From the NCBI RefSeq assembly GCF_900141915.1, contig NZ_FQZG01000042.1:1-37431 (forward strand): a DNA stretch of 37,431 nt, in the 5' to 3' direction. Under the pieces are notes generated by a model, which saw only the letters and a program-made list of their open reading frames with translations, was not told the origin of the DNA and made no database searches. A program made the position numbers and the translations under genes. Shown piece by piece: positions 28,921 to 37,330 of this stretch. The DNA comes from Tessaracoccus bendigoensis DSM 12906. GTDB taxonomy: Bacteria > Actinomycetota > Actinomycetes > Propionibacteriales > Propionibacteriaceae. Every line of letters begins with the position of its first letter. Position 1 is the stretch's first letter.

Positions 28921-29357
28921 TGGTGGGTCCACGCAACGCAAAACTGGCAGACCAGATCCAGGTGATCCTGGCCTCGACGATCCAGAGCAAGATCAAGGAT
29001 CCGAGGCTCGGTTTCGTGACCATCACCGAGGTTCGGCTGACCGGCGACAACCGGGAGGCGACGGCGTTCTACACCGTCCTGGGCGACGATGAGTCGCGCA
29101 AAGCGTCGGCCGCCGCACTCGAGTCGGCGACCGGCCTGCTCCGCACCACGGTGGGTCAACAGTTGGGGCTCAAGTTCACCCCGACCTTGACCTTCGTGCT
29201 CGACGCCACCTCGGATGTCGCCCGTCATATGGAGGACCTGCTGGCGCAGGTCCAGGCGACGGACGCTGCCTCCGCGGCGGCCTCGGAGGGCAAGTCCTTC
29301 GCAGGAGATGCCGATCCCTACAGGAAGCCTCGGGAAGCCGAGGACGAGGCTAAGTGA
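28920..29357 (+). CDS. rbfA: Ribosome-binding factor A
   Basis: RbfA is a small KH-fold protein that helps mature the 16S rRNA 5' end and leaves the 30S subunit late in assembly. The 145-residue product has KLADQIQVILASTI near the start, the DPRLGFVTITEVRLTGD core, and LKFTPTLTFVLD. The family conserved region ends by about residue 105. The rest is a variable acidic tail (AEDEAK). Its ATG overlaps the infB stop (TGATG), and its stop overlaps the truB GTG (GTGA), so translation of the three genes is coupled. Confidence 0.96.
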   Translation: MVGPRNAKLADQIQVILASTIQSKIKDPRLGFVTITEVRLTGDNREATAFYTVLGDDESRKASAAALESATGLLRTTVGQQLGLKFTPTLTFVLDATSDVARHMEDLLAQVQATDAASAAASEGKSFAGDADPYRKPREAEDEAK

Positions 29358-30217
29358 GTTCACCCTCTGGGATGGTGATCGTCGACAAACCGTCGGCGGT
29401 CACCTCCCACCAGGTGGTGGGCAGACTCCGCCGCCTCTTGGGAACCCGGAAGATCGGGCATGCCGGCACCCTCGACCCGATGGCGACCGGTGTGCTCATC
29501 CTGGGAGTCAACCGGGCCACCAGGATGCTCGGGCACCTGGCACTTCACGACAAGCGCTACACAGCGACGTTGCGCCTGGGCGCATCCTCGAACACCGACG
29601 ACGCCGACGGCGAAGTGACTCCGGTCGCCGATGCCTCAGGGATCACCTTGGAGGTTGTCGACAGGATGCTCGAAACGCAACGGGGTGACATCCAGCAGAT
29701 TCCCACCACCGTCTCGGCCATCAAGGTCGACGGTAGGCGCGCCTATGCCTTGGCACGGGCAGGGGAGCACGTAGAACTCAAGCCTCGACCCGTCACCATC
29801 TCCCGGCTCGACGTGCGCGCCACCCGTCAGTGCGGTCAGTTCCTGGACGTCGACCTCGACATCGAATGCAGCTCGGGCACCTACGTTCGGGCCATCGCGC
29901 GCGATCTGGGGGCCGCTCTCGGTGTCGGTGGGCATCTCACCAGCCTGCGGCGCACCCGGATCGGCAATTATGGAATTGAGGATGCGGTCACTCTCAGTGA
30001 CGTGCCCCCCGTGCTGATGTCGATGGCCGACGCGGCGCGGCTCAGCTTCCCCGTGCTCGAAGTGACCGCTGCTGAGGCGACCGATATCGGGTTCGGCCGG
30101 TCGCTCGCTCGAACTGTCCCGGCGTCGCCGACCGGGATGATCGCCCCGGATGGATCGCTGCTTGCGCTCTATCAACCGGGGGAGTCTGGGTCCCGGCCCC
30201 TTGCGGTGCTGGTCTGA
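29354..30217 (+). CDS. truB: tRNA pseudouridine synthase B
   Basis: TruB makes pseudouridine 55 in the T-loop of tRNAs. The 287-residue product has the catalytic aspartate D41 in GHAGTLDPMATG, the substrate motif KRYTATLRLG, and IECSSGTYVRAIARDLG. A C-terminal PUA-like part completes it. The GTG at 29354 overlaps the rbfA stop. An internal ATG seven codons in is possible but would lose no motif. ribF begins 2 bp after its stop. Confidence 0.96.
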   Translation: MSSPSGMVIVDKPSAVTSHQVVGRLRRLLGTRKIGHAGTLDPMATGVLILGVNRATRMLGHLALHDKRYTATLRLGASSNTDDADGEVTPVADASGITLEVVDRMLETQRGDIQQIPTTVSAIKVDGRRAYALARAGEHVELKPRPVTISRLDVRATRQCGQFLDVDLDIECSSGTYVRAIARDLGAALGVGGHLTSLRRTRIGNYGIEDAVTLSDVPPVLMSMADAARLSFPVLEVTAAEATDIGFGRSLARTVPASPTGMIAPDGSLLALYQPGESGSRPLAVLV

Positions 30218-30219
30218 GC

Positions 30220-31137
30220 GTGCCAGATTTACCCACTGTGAAGGAATCCCCGAACAGGACCGTAGTCGTCATCGGCAACTTCGACGGGGTCCATCGTGGC
30301 CACAGGAGAGTGCTGCAGAAGGCACAGGACGGGGCGGATCTACCGCTCGTGGTGGTCACGTTCTGGCCCCATCCGGTGAGCGTACTTCGTCCCTCACTCG
30401 CCCCGAGGCTGCTGACAGACCTCAGGAGCAGGATCGATCTACTGAAACAGGCAGGCGCGCACGAGGTCCGCGTGGTCAGGTTCAACCACGACGTCGCCGC
30501 ACTGAGCCCCGAGGAGTTCGTCGAGCGGTTCCTTCTCCCGCTGAACCCGGCCCGGATCGTGGTTGGGGAGAACTTCCGCTTCGGCCACAAGGCCGCCGGC
30601 GACGTGCAGACGCTTGAGCGGCTGGGGGAGGGGCGGTTCGAGGTATGCGCCTTGCCGCTGCTCGCCGTCGATGACGAGGTTAGCTGCTCCACCGGGATAC
30701 GCCAGTTGATCGCGGACGGTGATGTCGCCGAGGCCGAGCGACACCTCGGTCGGCCGTTCCGGTTCCGGGGGGTCGTGGTGGTCGGCGACCAACGCGGCCG
30801 TGAGCTTGGTTTCCCGACCGCCAACCTCAGTGTGCCTGCCGAGCTCGCGGTGCCAGCCGACGGTGTGTACGCGGGGTGGGTGACTCTGCTGGACGAGCCG
30901 GGGACGGAGCCGATGGCGGCCGCGATCTCGGTGGGCACCAACCCGACCTTCGACGGCGCGGAGCACAGGGTCGAGAGCTATGTGATCGACCGTAGCGACC
31001 TCGAACTCTACGGGGAGGAGATCGCCGTCGACTTCGTGGAACGACTACGCGGGCAGGTCAAGTTCGACGGCATCGATGCGCTCATCGCCCAGATGGACGC
31101 CGACGTCGTGGCCGCAAAGGCCCGCCTCGGCGGATAG
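30220..31137 (+). CDS. ribF: Bifunctional riboflavin kinase / FAD synthetase
   Basis: RibF makes FMN from riboflavin and then FAD. The N-terminal FAD synthetase domain (about 15-180) begins with VVIGNFDGVHRGHR, followed by WPHPV and the STGIRQLI segment. The C-terminal riboflavin kinase domain (about 185-305) shows GRELGFPTANL, GVYAGWV and ISVGTNPTFDG. The 305-residue length is usual. GTG at 30220 gives two nucleotides between this gene and truB. A GTG at 30238 would also fit, six codons later. It ends the infB-rbfA-truB-ribF unit, with a double hairpin right after the stop. Confidence 0.96.
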   Translation: MPDLPTVKESPNRTVVVIGNFDGVHRGHRRVLQKAQDGADLPLVVVTFWPHPVSVLRPSLAPRLLTDLRSRIDLLKQAGAHEVRVVRFNHDVAALSPEEFVERFLLPLNPARIVVGENFRFGHKAAGDVQTLERLGEGRFEVCALPLLAVDDEVSCSTGIRQLIADGDVAEAERHLGRPFRFRGVVVVGDQRGRELGFPTANLSVPAELAVPADGVYAGWVTLLDEPGTEPMAAAISVGTNPTFDGAEHRVESYVIDRSDLELYGEEIAVDFVERLRGQVKFDGIDALIAQMDADVVAAKARLGG

Positions 31138-31163
31138 GGCTCGAAAGCCCCCGCCTCGGCGGG
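31137..31163. terminator. Double hairpin between ribF and the convergent GNAT gene
   Basis: A 5-bp stem gggct/agccc with a tetraloop (31137-31150) directly abuts a stem cccgc/gcggg with loop ctcg (31150-31163). They lie between two convergent stops and probably end both transcripts. The first stem starts within the ribF stop codon. Confidence 0.55.
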
Positions 31164-31172
31164 TCTATGGAG

Positions 31173-31652
31173 TCAGCGGGCCGTCAGCGACTTCTTGTAG
31201 ACCGCGTAGTGCTTACTCGGCGCCTGGTCTCCCTCGACCTGCGTGACCTCCGGATCTTCGACGAAGAGGTGCTCGCCGGTGGGGTGGTATTCGAGCGAAA
31301 CGTAGAGGGGCACGGCCCTCTCATTGTTCGGATCGACGGCCAGGTAGACGGCCTTGTGGCCGGCGGCCCAGGCCTCCTTTTCCATGAAGGTGCTCAGCGC
31401 CCTGCCTGCCCCGAGCCGACGGGCGGCGGGGTAGACGTACATGTTGCGGAGTTCAGGAGCGTAATCTTCGCTGTCAAAGTCGAGCAGGGCCGTGCCGACC
31501 GGCTCGCCATCGTTGAGTGCCACCGCGAAGATCATGGTCCCGGCCTGCTGCGCGGCAAAGTGGGTGTCAACAAGCCCGAGTTCCGGCCGGGACTGAAGCC
31601 TCCGCAACGCTTCGAGATCCTCGGCGGTCACCCGTCGCACGCTGATGGCCAT
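31173..31652 (-). CDS. GNAT-family N-acetyltransferase
   Basis: The 159-residue product is a single GNAT domain. The central strand and acetyl-CoA loop are ELRNMYVYPAARRLGAGRAL (about 88-107), followed by a helix and the NNERAVPLYVSLEYHPTGE segment typical of motif B. The substrate is unknown. The ATG at 31652 follows GGGAGG 8 nt upstream. It is divergent from rpsO across 230 bp and converges with ribF. It interrupts the usual ribF-rpsO order on the other strand. Confidence 0.88.
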   Translation of the reverse strand: MAISVRRVTAEDLEALRRLQSRPELGLVDTHFAAQQAGTMIFAVALNDGEPVGTALLDFDSEDYAPELRNMYVYPAARRLGAGRALSTFMEKEAWAAGHKAVYLAVDPNNERAVPLYVSLEYHPTGEHLFVEDPEVTQVEGDQAPSKHYAVYKKSLTAR

Positions 31653-31782
31653 TGGTGGTGCCTCCCTTGGTAGCCTTGCGGTTGAATCTAGCCTACCGGC
31701 ACAAAGAGGTCTGCCTGGGACACGTTGGATGAAATCCAGCTGGCAAAGCCGACGGGATTATGCCGAGTTGCCGAGCCGATGC

Positions 31783-31859
31783 TAAAGTACTCAGGTTGCC
31801 GTCAGAACGGCCACGGCCCCGTAAGAGCCCCGACAAGCACCCGCGACTGGGGCGCCGTG
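31783..31859 (+). promoter_or_regulatory. Promoter element and folded leader of rpsO
   Basis: A -10-like TAAAGT at 31783-31788 would give a leader of about 88 nt. In it, cacggc (31812-31817) pairs with gccgtg (31854-31859) and can extend by three more pairs past a bulged C. A cccc in the loop region (gagcccc) offers a competing partner for gggg at 31849-31852. Known S15 leaders in other bacteria fold in alternative structures for autogenous control. Whether this one does is an inference. Confidence 0.4.
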
Positions 31860-31882
31860 CAGCGAACGACAGGAGTCCCGAC

Positions 31883-32146
31883 ATGGACGCAGAAACGAAG
31901 AAGCAGATCATCGAAGAGTACGCGATCGCCCCCGGCGACACCGGTTCGCCCGACGTGCAGATCGCGTTGCTGACCAAGCGGATCGCTCACCTCACCGAGC
32001 ACCTGAAGGAGCACAAGGGCGACCACCACAGCCGCCGCGGCCTCCTTCTGATGGTCGGCCAGCGTCGCCGCCTGCTCAACTACGTCGCCAAGAACGACGT
32101 CGAGCACTACCGCGAGCTCATCGCGCGCCTCGGGCTGCGTCGCTGA
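31883..32146 (+). CDS. rpsO: 30S ribosomal protein S15
   Basis: S15 binds 16S rRNA early in assembly of the platform and forms a bridge to the 50S subunit. The 87-residue product is close to the usual 88-89. Diagnostic parts are [17 protein letters not shown], the rRNA-binding [12 protein letters not shown] and RRRLLNYV. The ATG at 31883 has AGGAG 7 nt upstream. The in-frame opening upstream to 31760 is non-coding. It is separated from pnp by a leftward epimerase gene, whereas in many actinobacteria rpsO and pnp are adjacent. Confidence 0.98.
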   Translation: MDAETKKQIIEEYAIAPGDTGSPDVQIALLTKRIAHLTEHLKEHKGDHHSRRGLLLMVGQRRRLLNYVAKNDVEHYRELIARLGLRR

Positions 32147-32164
32147 GCTAGCCCAGACACCGGT

Positions 32165-32192
32165 CAGGGCATCCCCGCTCGGGGGTGCCCTG
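32165..32192 (+). terminator. Terminator after rpsO
   Basis: A 12-bp stem (cagggcatcccc/gggggtgccctg, one G-U pair) with a 4-nt loop is followed by a weak run (ttccgcattt). The rest of the gap to 32330 shows no convincing feature. Confidence 0.75.
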
Positions 32193-32330
32193 TTCCGCAT
32201 TTAAGCTTGTTTCCGGCCGGCAAGGGCGCGAGAGTCGAGTGGGACGACCTGACAGCCGGGTATTGCCTCAGGGGATTCACGCTGACTTTCGGGAGGTGAC
32301 CGTCATCGCCTAGCCTCCGGCGCCCGTGGC

Positions 32331-33779
32331 TCACCTGCCAAGCACGTGCCGCAGCTGTGACTCGAGGTCTCGGTGGCGGAACCCGTAGCCGAGCCCCTCC
32401 AAGCGGGCCGCTGAGACGCGTTGGTCGGCCTCGGCCAACTCGCGTGCGCCGTCCGATCCCAGGAGGAGCTTCGGCCCAATTGAGGGCACGGGCACCGCGG
32501 CTGGGCGATGCAGCACCCTGCCGAGCGTCGTGGCGAACTCGCGGGCGGTCACCGGTTCAGGTGCCACGGCGTTGATCGCCCCCTCGACGCCGTCGTTCAG
32601 CACGGAGAACGCGTGGATCGAGGCGATGTCGTCGATTCCGATCCAGCTCTGCCACTGTCCGGAACCCAGTGGCCCACCGACGCCGGCCAGATACAGGGGA
32701 AGGAACCGCGTCAGCAACCCGCCTGCCGGGCTGAGCACCAGGCCGGTGCGCACATTGACCACCCGAACGCCTGCCTCGGCCGCCGGGCGACACTGCTCCT
32801 CCCATACCCGCACGACCCCGGCCAGAAAGTCGCTCCCGGAGGGCACATCCTCGTCAAGTGGGCAGATCGGCTTCCCGACGGCGCGCTCCTGCTCGTGCGG
32901 CTGGGCACCGTAGTAGCCGATGGCGGACGCGGAGACCAGCGTGCGTTGGCGACCGTCCGAGGCGATCTTGGCCAGCGTCCGGGCGACCAATGCAGTTCCG
33001 CGACGGCGGCTCCCCATGATCTCCTCCCTGTTCCTCGCGGTGAACCGTCCACCGATGGGATGGCCCGCCAGGTGGACGACCGCATCGCACGCGGCCAGGT
33101 CGTCGGGATCCAGGACGCCCTTGTCCGGGTCCCAACTGATCTCGGCAGCGTTGCGGGCCGGGCGACGAACCATCCTGATCACGCGGTGTCCGCCACCCCC
33201 CAGCAGTGCGCAGACCTGGCGCCCGATCAGTCCTGAGGCCCCCGTTACAGCGACGGTGAGAGGAGCGGCCTGCGTCGCCTCATGGAAGTCGAGGTCTGCG
33301 CGCAGCTGCTGCGCCCGGTAGGCGAAGATCCTGGCCAACTCCGATTCCACCGAACGTTTGAAGACCCGGTTGTTCAGTATCGCCGGCAACTCGTAGTCGA
33401 CCATGTCGCGCATGATGGTGCCGCCCGGATCGTCGCTGAAAACGTGGTGATGGCGCCACGACGACATCGGCCCGGTAACCATGACATCCGAAAAGGAGTG
33501 CCCGGGGTCGAGTTGGGTGTGTCTGGCCCGCCAGGAAAGCTCTGGTCGCAGCTGGGAGGGAAGCAGCGACGCGGCAGCCGCCCCGGCAAGTCCCGGCCAA
33601 CCGGGCGGGCCGACACCGACCACGCTCTCGGAGCCGATCGCGATGCCGTCGCTCGGCTCGCTGCGGACGCTGCCACCGAAAGGAGGCCAGAGCCGCACCA
33701 GCGCGCCCGGTCTTGAGAACCAGTCGAACACGCCGTTTCGTCGGTGTGGGAGGACCGTTCGATACTCGAAGGTGGCCAT
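32331..33779 (-). CDS. TIGR01777-type epimerase fused to an SRPBCC domain
   Basis: The 482-residue product has an N-terminal SRPBCC/START-like ligand-binding domain (about 1-160) and a C-terminal NAD-dependent epimerase/dehydratase-like domain (about 170-482) of the YfcH/TIGR01777 family. The Rossmann motif is VTGASGLIGRQV. YYG stands in place of the catalytic YxxxK of many short-chain dehydrogenases, as in this family. Function is unproven, though older annotations call such proteins cell division inhibitors. I start at the ATG at 33779; an ATG at 33863 opens a doubtful 28-residue extension. A CAGACT box lies 6 nt upstream of 33779 and no ribosome binding site is seen. Confidence 0.87.
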   Translation of the reverse strand: MATFEYRTVLPHRRNGVFDWFSRPGALVRLWPPFGGSVRSEPSDGIAIGSESVVGVGPPGWPGLAGAAAASLLPSQLRPELSWRARHTQLDPGHSFSDVMVTGPMSSWRHHHVFSDDPGGTIMRDMVDYELPAILNNRVFKRSVESELARIFAYRAQQLRADLDFHEATQAAPLTVAVTGASGLIGRQVCALLGGGGHRVIRMVRRPARNAAEISWDPDKGVLDPDDLAACDAVVHLAGHPIGGRFTARNREEIMGSRRRGTALVARTLAKIASDGRQRTLVSASAIGYYGAQPHEQERAVGKPICPLDEDVPSGSDFLAGVVRVWEEQCRPAAEAGVRVVNVRTGLVLSPAGGLLTRFLPLYLAGVGGPLGSGQWQSWIGIDDIASIHAFSVLNDGVEGAINAVAPEPVTAREFATTLGRVLHRPAAVPVPSIGPKLLLGSDGARELAEADQRVSAARLEGLGYGFRHRDLESQLRHVLGR

Positions 33780-33887
33780 TGCGAAAGTCTGCCACGCGCA
33801 GGCGCTCAGCCACACCGACTGCGCGCCCAAAGAGGGGGCGGGCCCCGCGCCGACGCCCCGCATGAAGGCGTTGTCGCAGGTTGACGG

Positions 33888-33893
33888 TAGGAT
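33888..33893 (+). promoter_or_regulatory. Possible -10 box of pnp
   Basis: TAGGAT would place transcription start near 33900, about 50 nt before the folded leader element and about 177 nt before the coding start. The -35 region is not clear. Confidence 0.4.
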
Positions 33894-33950
33894 GGCTCGC
33901 GTACAACCACATACTCAGTGAACCAGCCCGACCGCCGACCCGGTTTCCGT

Positions 33951-34058
33951 CTGGTCCTCGGTAGTGGTCCTCGGGTGCAACGCGCCCCCGCGGACCTCGA
34001 TCGAAGACCGGCAGATTCGGCGGGGGGAGACCCCGCGCGTGGTTTGGGCTGGGACCAG
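33951..34058 (+). ncRNA. Actino-pnp-type RNA leader
   Basis: An outer stem joins ctggtcc (33951-33957) to ggaccag (34052-34058). Inside, cggt (33959-33962) can pair with accg (34007-34010), and ggtcc (33966-33970) with ggacc (33992-33996). A further hairpin is cgggg/ccccg (34021-34035). The CTCGGTAGTGG and CGATCGAAGACCGG segments match my memory of the Actino-pnp motif found before pnp in actinobacteria. It lies directly before the pnp ribosome binding site, so it likely controls PNPase levels, perhaps through RNase processing or feedback. Confidence 0.75.
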
Positions 34059-34076
34059 ATCGAAAGGAGCCTGTCC

Positions 34077-36278
34077 GTGGAAGGACCAGGCATTGAATTC
34101 GCCGAGGCCGTAATCGACAACGGCAGACACGGCACACACACCGTCCGCTTCGAAGCAGGGGCCCTCGCGCAGCAGGCCGACGGCTCGGCCGCCGTCTACC
34201 TCGACGGCGACACCATGCTGCTGTCGGCCACGACCGCGCAGAAGACCCCGCGCGACGCGATCGACTTCTTCCCCCTCACCGTCGACGTCGAGGAGCGCAT
34301 GTACGCCGCGGGTCGCATCCCCGGCTCGTTCTTCCGTCGCGAAGGCCGCCCGGGTGAGGGCGCGATCCTCGCCTGCCGCCTGATTGACCGCCCGCTGCGC
34401 CCCGCGTTCGTCAAGGGCCTCCGCAACGAGGTCCAGGTCGTCGTCACGGTGCTCTCCCTGAACCCCAACGTCCTCTACGACGTCGTCGCCATCAACGCTG
34501 CCTCGATGTCGACCCAGATCGCCGGCCTGCCGTTCTCCGGGCCGATCGGCGGCGTCCGCGTCGCTCTGATCGACGGCCAGTGGGTCGGTTTCCCGACCGT
34601 CGAGCAGTCGGCCAAGTCCGCGTTCCAGATGGTCGTCGCGGGCCGGGTGCTGGCCGACGGCGACGTCGCCATCATGATGGTTGAGGCCGGCGGAACCGAA
34701 GCCACCTGGGATCTGGTGCGCTCCGGCAAGACCGCGCCGACCGAAGAGGTCGTCGGGCAGGGCCTCGAGGCAGCCAAGCCGTTCATCAAGGCGCTCTGCG
34801 ACGCACAGTCTGAACTGGCCGCGAAGCTGCCGAAGGAAACCTACGACTTCCCCGTGTTCCGCGACTATCAGGACGACGTCTTCGCAGCCGTCGAAGAGGT
34901 CGCCTCCGAGCGCGTCGCCGAGGCCATGCGCATCCCGGGCAAGCAGGACCGTGACGACGCTACGCACGCGATCCGCCAGGATGTCACCGAACAGCTCGCT
35001 TCCAGGTTCCCCGAGCGGGGCAGCGAGATCTCGGCGGCTCTGAAGGCGCTCACGAAGAAGATCGTGCGACACCGCACCCTCACCGAGCATGTCCGCATCG
35101 ATGGCCGCGGCCCGAGCGACATCCGCGAACTGTCGGCAGAGGTCGACATCGTCCCGCGGGTGCATGGTTCGGCGCTGTTCCAGCGCGGCGAGACCCAGAT
35201 CCTGGGCGTCTCCACGCTGAACATGCTCGACATGGAGCAGAAGATCGACACGCTTTCGCCGGAGACGACCAAGCGCTACATGCACAACTACAACTTCCCG
35301 CCGTTCTCCACCGGCGAGACTGGCCGCGTCGGTTCGCCGAAGCGCCGCGAGATTGGCCACGGCGCCCTCGCCGAGCGCGCCCTGGTGCCGGTGTTGCCGA
35401 ACCGCAACGAGTTCCCCTACGCGATCCGTCAGGTCTCCGAGGCGCTCGGCTCCAACGGCTCGACCTCCATGGGCTCGGTCTGCGCCTCGACCTTGTCGCT
35501 GCTGAACGCAGGTGTGCCCCTCAAGGCCGCCGTCGCAGGCATCGCCATGGGCCTGATGAGCGAAGACGTGGACGGTGAGACCAAGTACATCGCGCTCACC
35601 GACATCCTCGGCGCCGAGGACGCGCTTGGCGACATGGACTTCAAGGTGGCCGGCACGCGTGACTTCGTCACGGCTCTCCAGCTGGACACCAAGCTCAACG
35701 GCATCCCCGCCAGCGAGCTTCAGAAGGCCCTGCTGCAGGCCCGTGACGCCCGTCACACCCTGCTCGACGTGATGCACGAGGCCATCGACGTTCCCGACGA
35801 GATGAGCCCCTACGCACCGCGGATCATCTCGCTGCGTATCCCGGTTGACAAGATCGGCGAGGTGATCGGCCCCAAGGGCAAGATCATCAACCAGATCCAG
35901 GACGAGACCGGCGCGAACATCGCGATCGAGGACGACGGCACCGTCTACGTCGGCGCCGAGACCGGCGAGGCCGCGGATGCCGCCGTCGCGCAGATCAACG
36001 CGATCGCCAACCCGCACATGCCGGAGCGCGGCGAGCGCTTCCTGGGCACGGTCGTCAAGCTCACCAACTTCGGTGCCTTCGTATCGTTGATGCCGGGCAA
36101 GGACGGGCTGCTGCACATCTCGAAGCTGCGCCCGCTCGCGGGTGGCCAGCGGGTCGAGAGCGTTGAGGACGTGCTGTCTGTCGGGCAGAAGCTGCAGGTC
36201 GAGATCTCCGACATCGATGACCGCGGCAAGCTGTCGCTGGTCCCGGTGATCGAAGAGGCCGCAGAAGCGACTGAGTGA
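34077..36278 (+). CDS. pnp: Polyribonucleotide nucleotidyltransferase (PNPase)
   Basis: PNPase degrades RNA from the 3' end with phosphate and can also add tails. It is a trimer, often in RNA degradation complexes. The product is 733 residues from the GTG at 34077, which has AAAGGAG with 7-nt spacing. Two RNase PH domains (about 10-230 and 315-545) flank an alpha-helical domain. The second carries [17 protein letters not shown] with the catalytic aspartates. A KH domain (about 583-645; [14 protein letters not shown]) and an S1 domain (about 655-725; [15 protein letters not shown]) follow. An in-frame GTG at 33918 would read through the structured leader and is rejected. Confidence 0.98.
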   Translation: MEGPGIEFAEAVIDNGRHGTHTVRFEAGALAQQADGSAAVYLDGDTMLLSATTAQKTPRDAIDFFPLTVDVEERMYAAGRIPGSFFRREGRPGEGAILACRLIDRPLRPAFVKGLRNEVQVVVTVLSLNPNVLYDVVAINAASMSTQIAGLPFSGPIGGVRVALIDGQWVGFPTVEQSAKSAFQMVVAGRVLADGDVAIMMVEAGGTEATWDLVRSGKTAPTEEVVGQGLEAAKPFIKALCDAQSELAAKLPKETYDFPVFRDYQDDVFAAVEEVASERVAEAMRIPGKQDRDDATHAIRQDVTEQLASRFPERGSEISAALKALTKKIVRHRTLTEHVRIDGRGPSDIRELSAEVDIVPRVHGSALFQRGETQILGVSTLNMLDMEQKIDTLSPETTKRYMHNYNFPPFSTGETGRVGSPKRREIGHGALAERALVPVLPNRNEFPYAIRQVSEALGSNGSTSMGSVCASTLSLLNAGVPLKAAVAGIAMGLMSEDVDGETKYIALTDILGAEDALGDMDFKVAGTRDFVTALQLDTKLNGIPASELQKALLQARDARHTLLDVMHEAIDVPDEMSPYAPRIISLRIPVDKIGEVIGPKGKIINQIQDETGANIAIEDDGTVYVGAETGEAADAAVAQINAIANPHMPERGERFLGTVVKLTNFGAFVSLMPGKDGLLHISKLRPLAGGQRVESVEDVLSVGQKLQVEISDIDDRGKLSLVPVIEEAAEATE

Positions 36279-36297
36279 TCCACTAATCCAAGCGGGG

Positions 36298-36329
36298 GCG
36301 GGGCGTCGAGGTTTTCCTCGGCGCCCCGC
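36298..36329 (+). terminator. Terminator after pnp
   Basis: A 14-bp stem with one G-U pair (36298-36311 with 36316-36329) closes on a tttt loop. It starts 20 bp after the pnp stop codon. Confidence 0.8.
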
Positions 36330-36330
36330 T

Positions 36331-36388
36331 TGCGTCCGTGCTTGTTGCGCTGCGTCCGTGCCTGTTGCGCGCGACCGCGCCTGTTGCG
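36331..36388. repeat. 20-bp tandem repeat between pnp and dapB
   Basis: tgcgtccgtgcttgttgcgc (36331-36350) is followed at once by a copy with one change (36351-36370) and a more diverged 18-bp copy (36371-36388). The repeat begins right after the pnp terminator and has no coding sense. Confidence 0.85.
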
Positions 36389-36429
36389 TCCGCGCCCATT
36401 TGTTTGTGTAGCCGGGGATTTGTCTGGAC

Positions 36430-36510
36430 ACCAGCGGTTTTGACCCGTTACCAACTGTTTGTCGCGTTACCAGCGGTCTTCTGCTGGTAAGGAGCCTTCT
36501 GGTTGGTAAC
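36430..36510. repeat. Nested direct and inverted repeats upstream of dapB
   Basis: Three direct units begin with ACCA at 36430, 36450 and 36469 (19-20 bp apart), sharing ACCA-R-C-K-GT. Two exact inverted pairs are nested in the same stretch: gttaccaac/gttggtaac (36447-36455 and 36502-36510) and ttaccagc/gctggtaa (36467-36474 and 36483-36490). Thus four TTACCA/TGGTAA half-sites sit about 19-20 bp apart. They lie 80-140 bp before dapB. A set of protein-binding sites, a cruciform, or a small repeat element are the main options. Confidence 0.8.
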
Positions 36511-36589
36511 GAGGGCCTTGCCCGAGCGCAGAGCGTTGCTCATCCTTGCCCCGGCTGGTTGACTGGGGGCGAGCGAGCAGGAGGTTCTG

Positions 36590-37330
36590 ATGAGTGAGAT
36601 TCAGGTAGGCGTTTTCGGCGTCAGCGGGCGCATGGGCAGCGAGGTGGTGCGGGCCGTCGGGCGGGCCGAGGGCATGACCGTGGTCGGAGGTTCCGATCTG
36701 GGGGAGCCGCGCGAACAGGTCGAGCGTGCGCAGGTGGTCGTCGACTTCACGCACCCGGACGCGGTCATGGAGAACATCGAATGGTGCGTCGAGCGCGCAG
36801 TCAACATGGTGATCGGCACCACGGGATTCACCCCAGAGCGGCTCGACACTGTCAGGGGCCTTGTCGATGGGCATCCGGAGGTGGGCATCCTGATCGCGTC
36901 CAACTTCTCCATCGGTGCTGTGCTGATGATGCAGTTCGCCGAGAAAGCGGCCAGGTTCTATCCGTCGGCCGAAATCGTCGAGCTGCATCACCCGAACAAG
37001 GCGGACGCGCCCTCCGGCACGGCGGCGACCACCGCGCGTCGCATAGCTGCCGCGCGCGCAGCCGCGTCGATGGGGCCGGTGCCCGATGCGACGGTCCACG
37101 ACGACGGGGCACGCGGCGCGGTCGTCGACGGCATCCACGTCCACGGCGTCCGGCTGCAGGGCCTGGTAGCGCACCAGGAGGTCCTGCTCGGGACCACGGG
37201 GGAGACCCTCACCATCCGACACGATTCCTACGACCGCGTTTCGTTCATGCCGGGGGTTGTCGAGGGGATCCGCTACGTCGTCGGACACCCAGGTCTGACC
37301 CTTGAGATGGAGCAGGTGCTCGGCATCTGA
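36590..37330 (+). CDS. dapB: 4-hydroxy-tetrahydrodipicolinate reductase
   Basis: DapB reduces the product of DapA in the lysine/diaminopimelate pathway, which supplies the peptidoglycan cross-bridge residue. The 246-residue product is the compact actinobacterial form. The nucleotide-binding motif is FGVSGRMG (G10, G13, G16), followed by VVVDFTHPDAV and the catalytic signature ELHHPNKADAPSGTA with its histidine pair and lysine. HDSYDRVSFMPGV near the C-terminus is also typical. The ATG at 36590 has a perfect AGGAGG 5 nt upstream. Its upstream region (36330-36589) carries the repeat array. Downstream bases to 37431 show no gene. Confidence 0.97.
   Translation: MSEIQVGVFGVSGRMGSEVVRAVGRAEGMTVVGGSDLGEPREQVERAQVVVDFTHPDAVMENIEWCVERAVNMVIGTTGFTPERLDTVRGLVDGHPEVGILIASNFSIGAVLMMQFAEKAARFYPSAEIVELHHPNKADAPSGTAATTARRIAAARAAASMGPVPDATVHDDGARGAVVDGIHVHGVRLQGLVAHQEVLLGTTGETLTIRHDSYDRVSFMPGVVEGIRYVVGHPGLTLEMEQVLGI

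Noticed and set aside
26785-28941. 718-codon open frame opposite infB
   Set aside because: High-GC antisense shadow of a firmly identified IF-2 gene.
33918-34076. Upstream extension of pnp from GTG 33918
   Set aside because: It covers the structured leader and lacks a ribosome binding site, while GTG 34077 has AAAGGAG at 7 nt.
33915-36431. 838-codon open frame opposite pnp
   Set aside because: High-GC antisense shadow of PNPase; no recognisable domain.
36331-36510. CRISPR array
   Set aside because: Units are about 20 bp, directly adjacent without unique spacers, and no cas gene is present.
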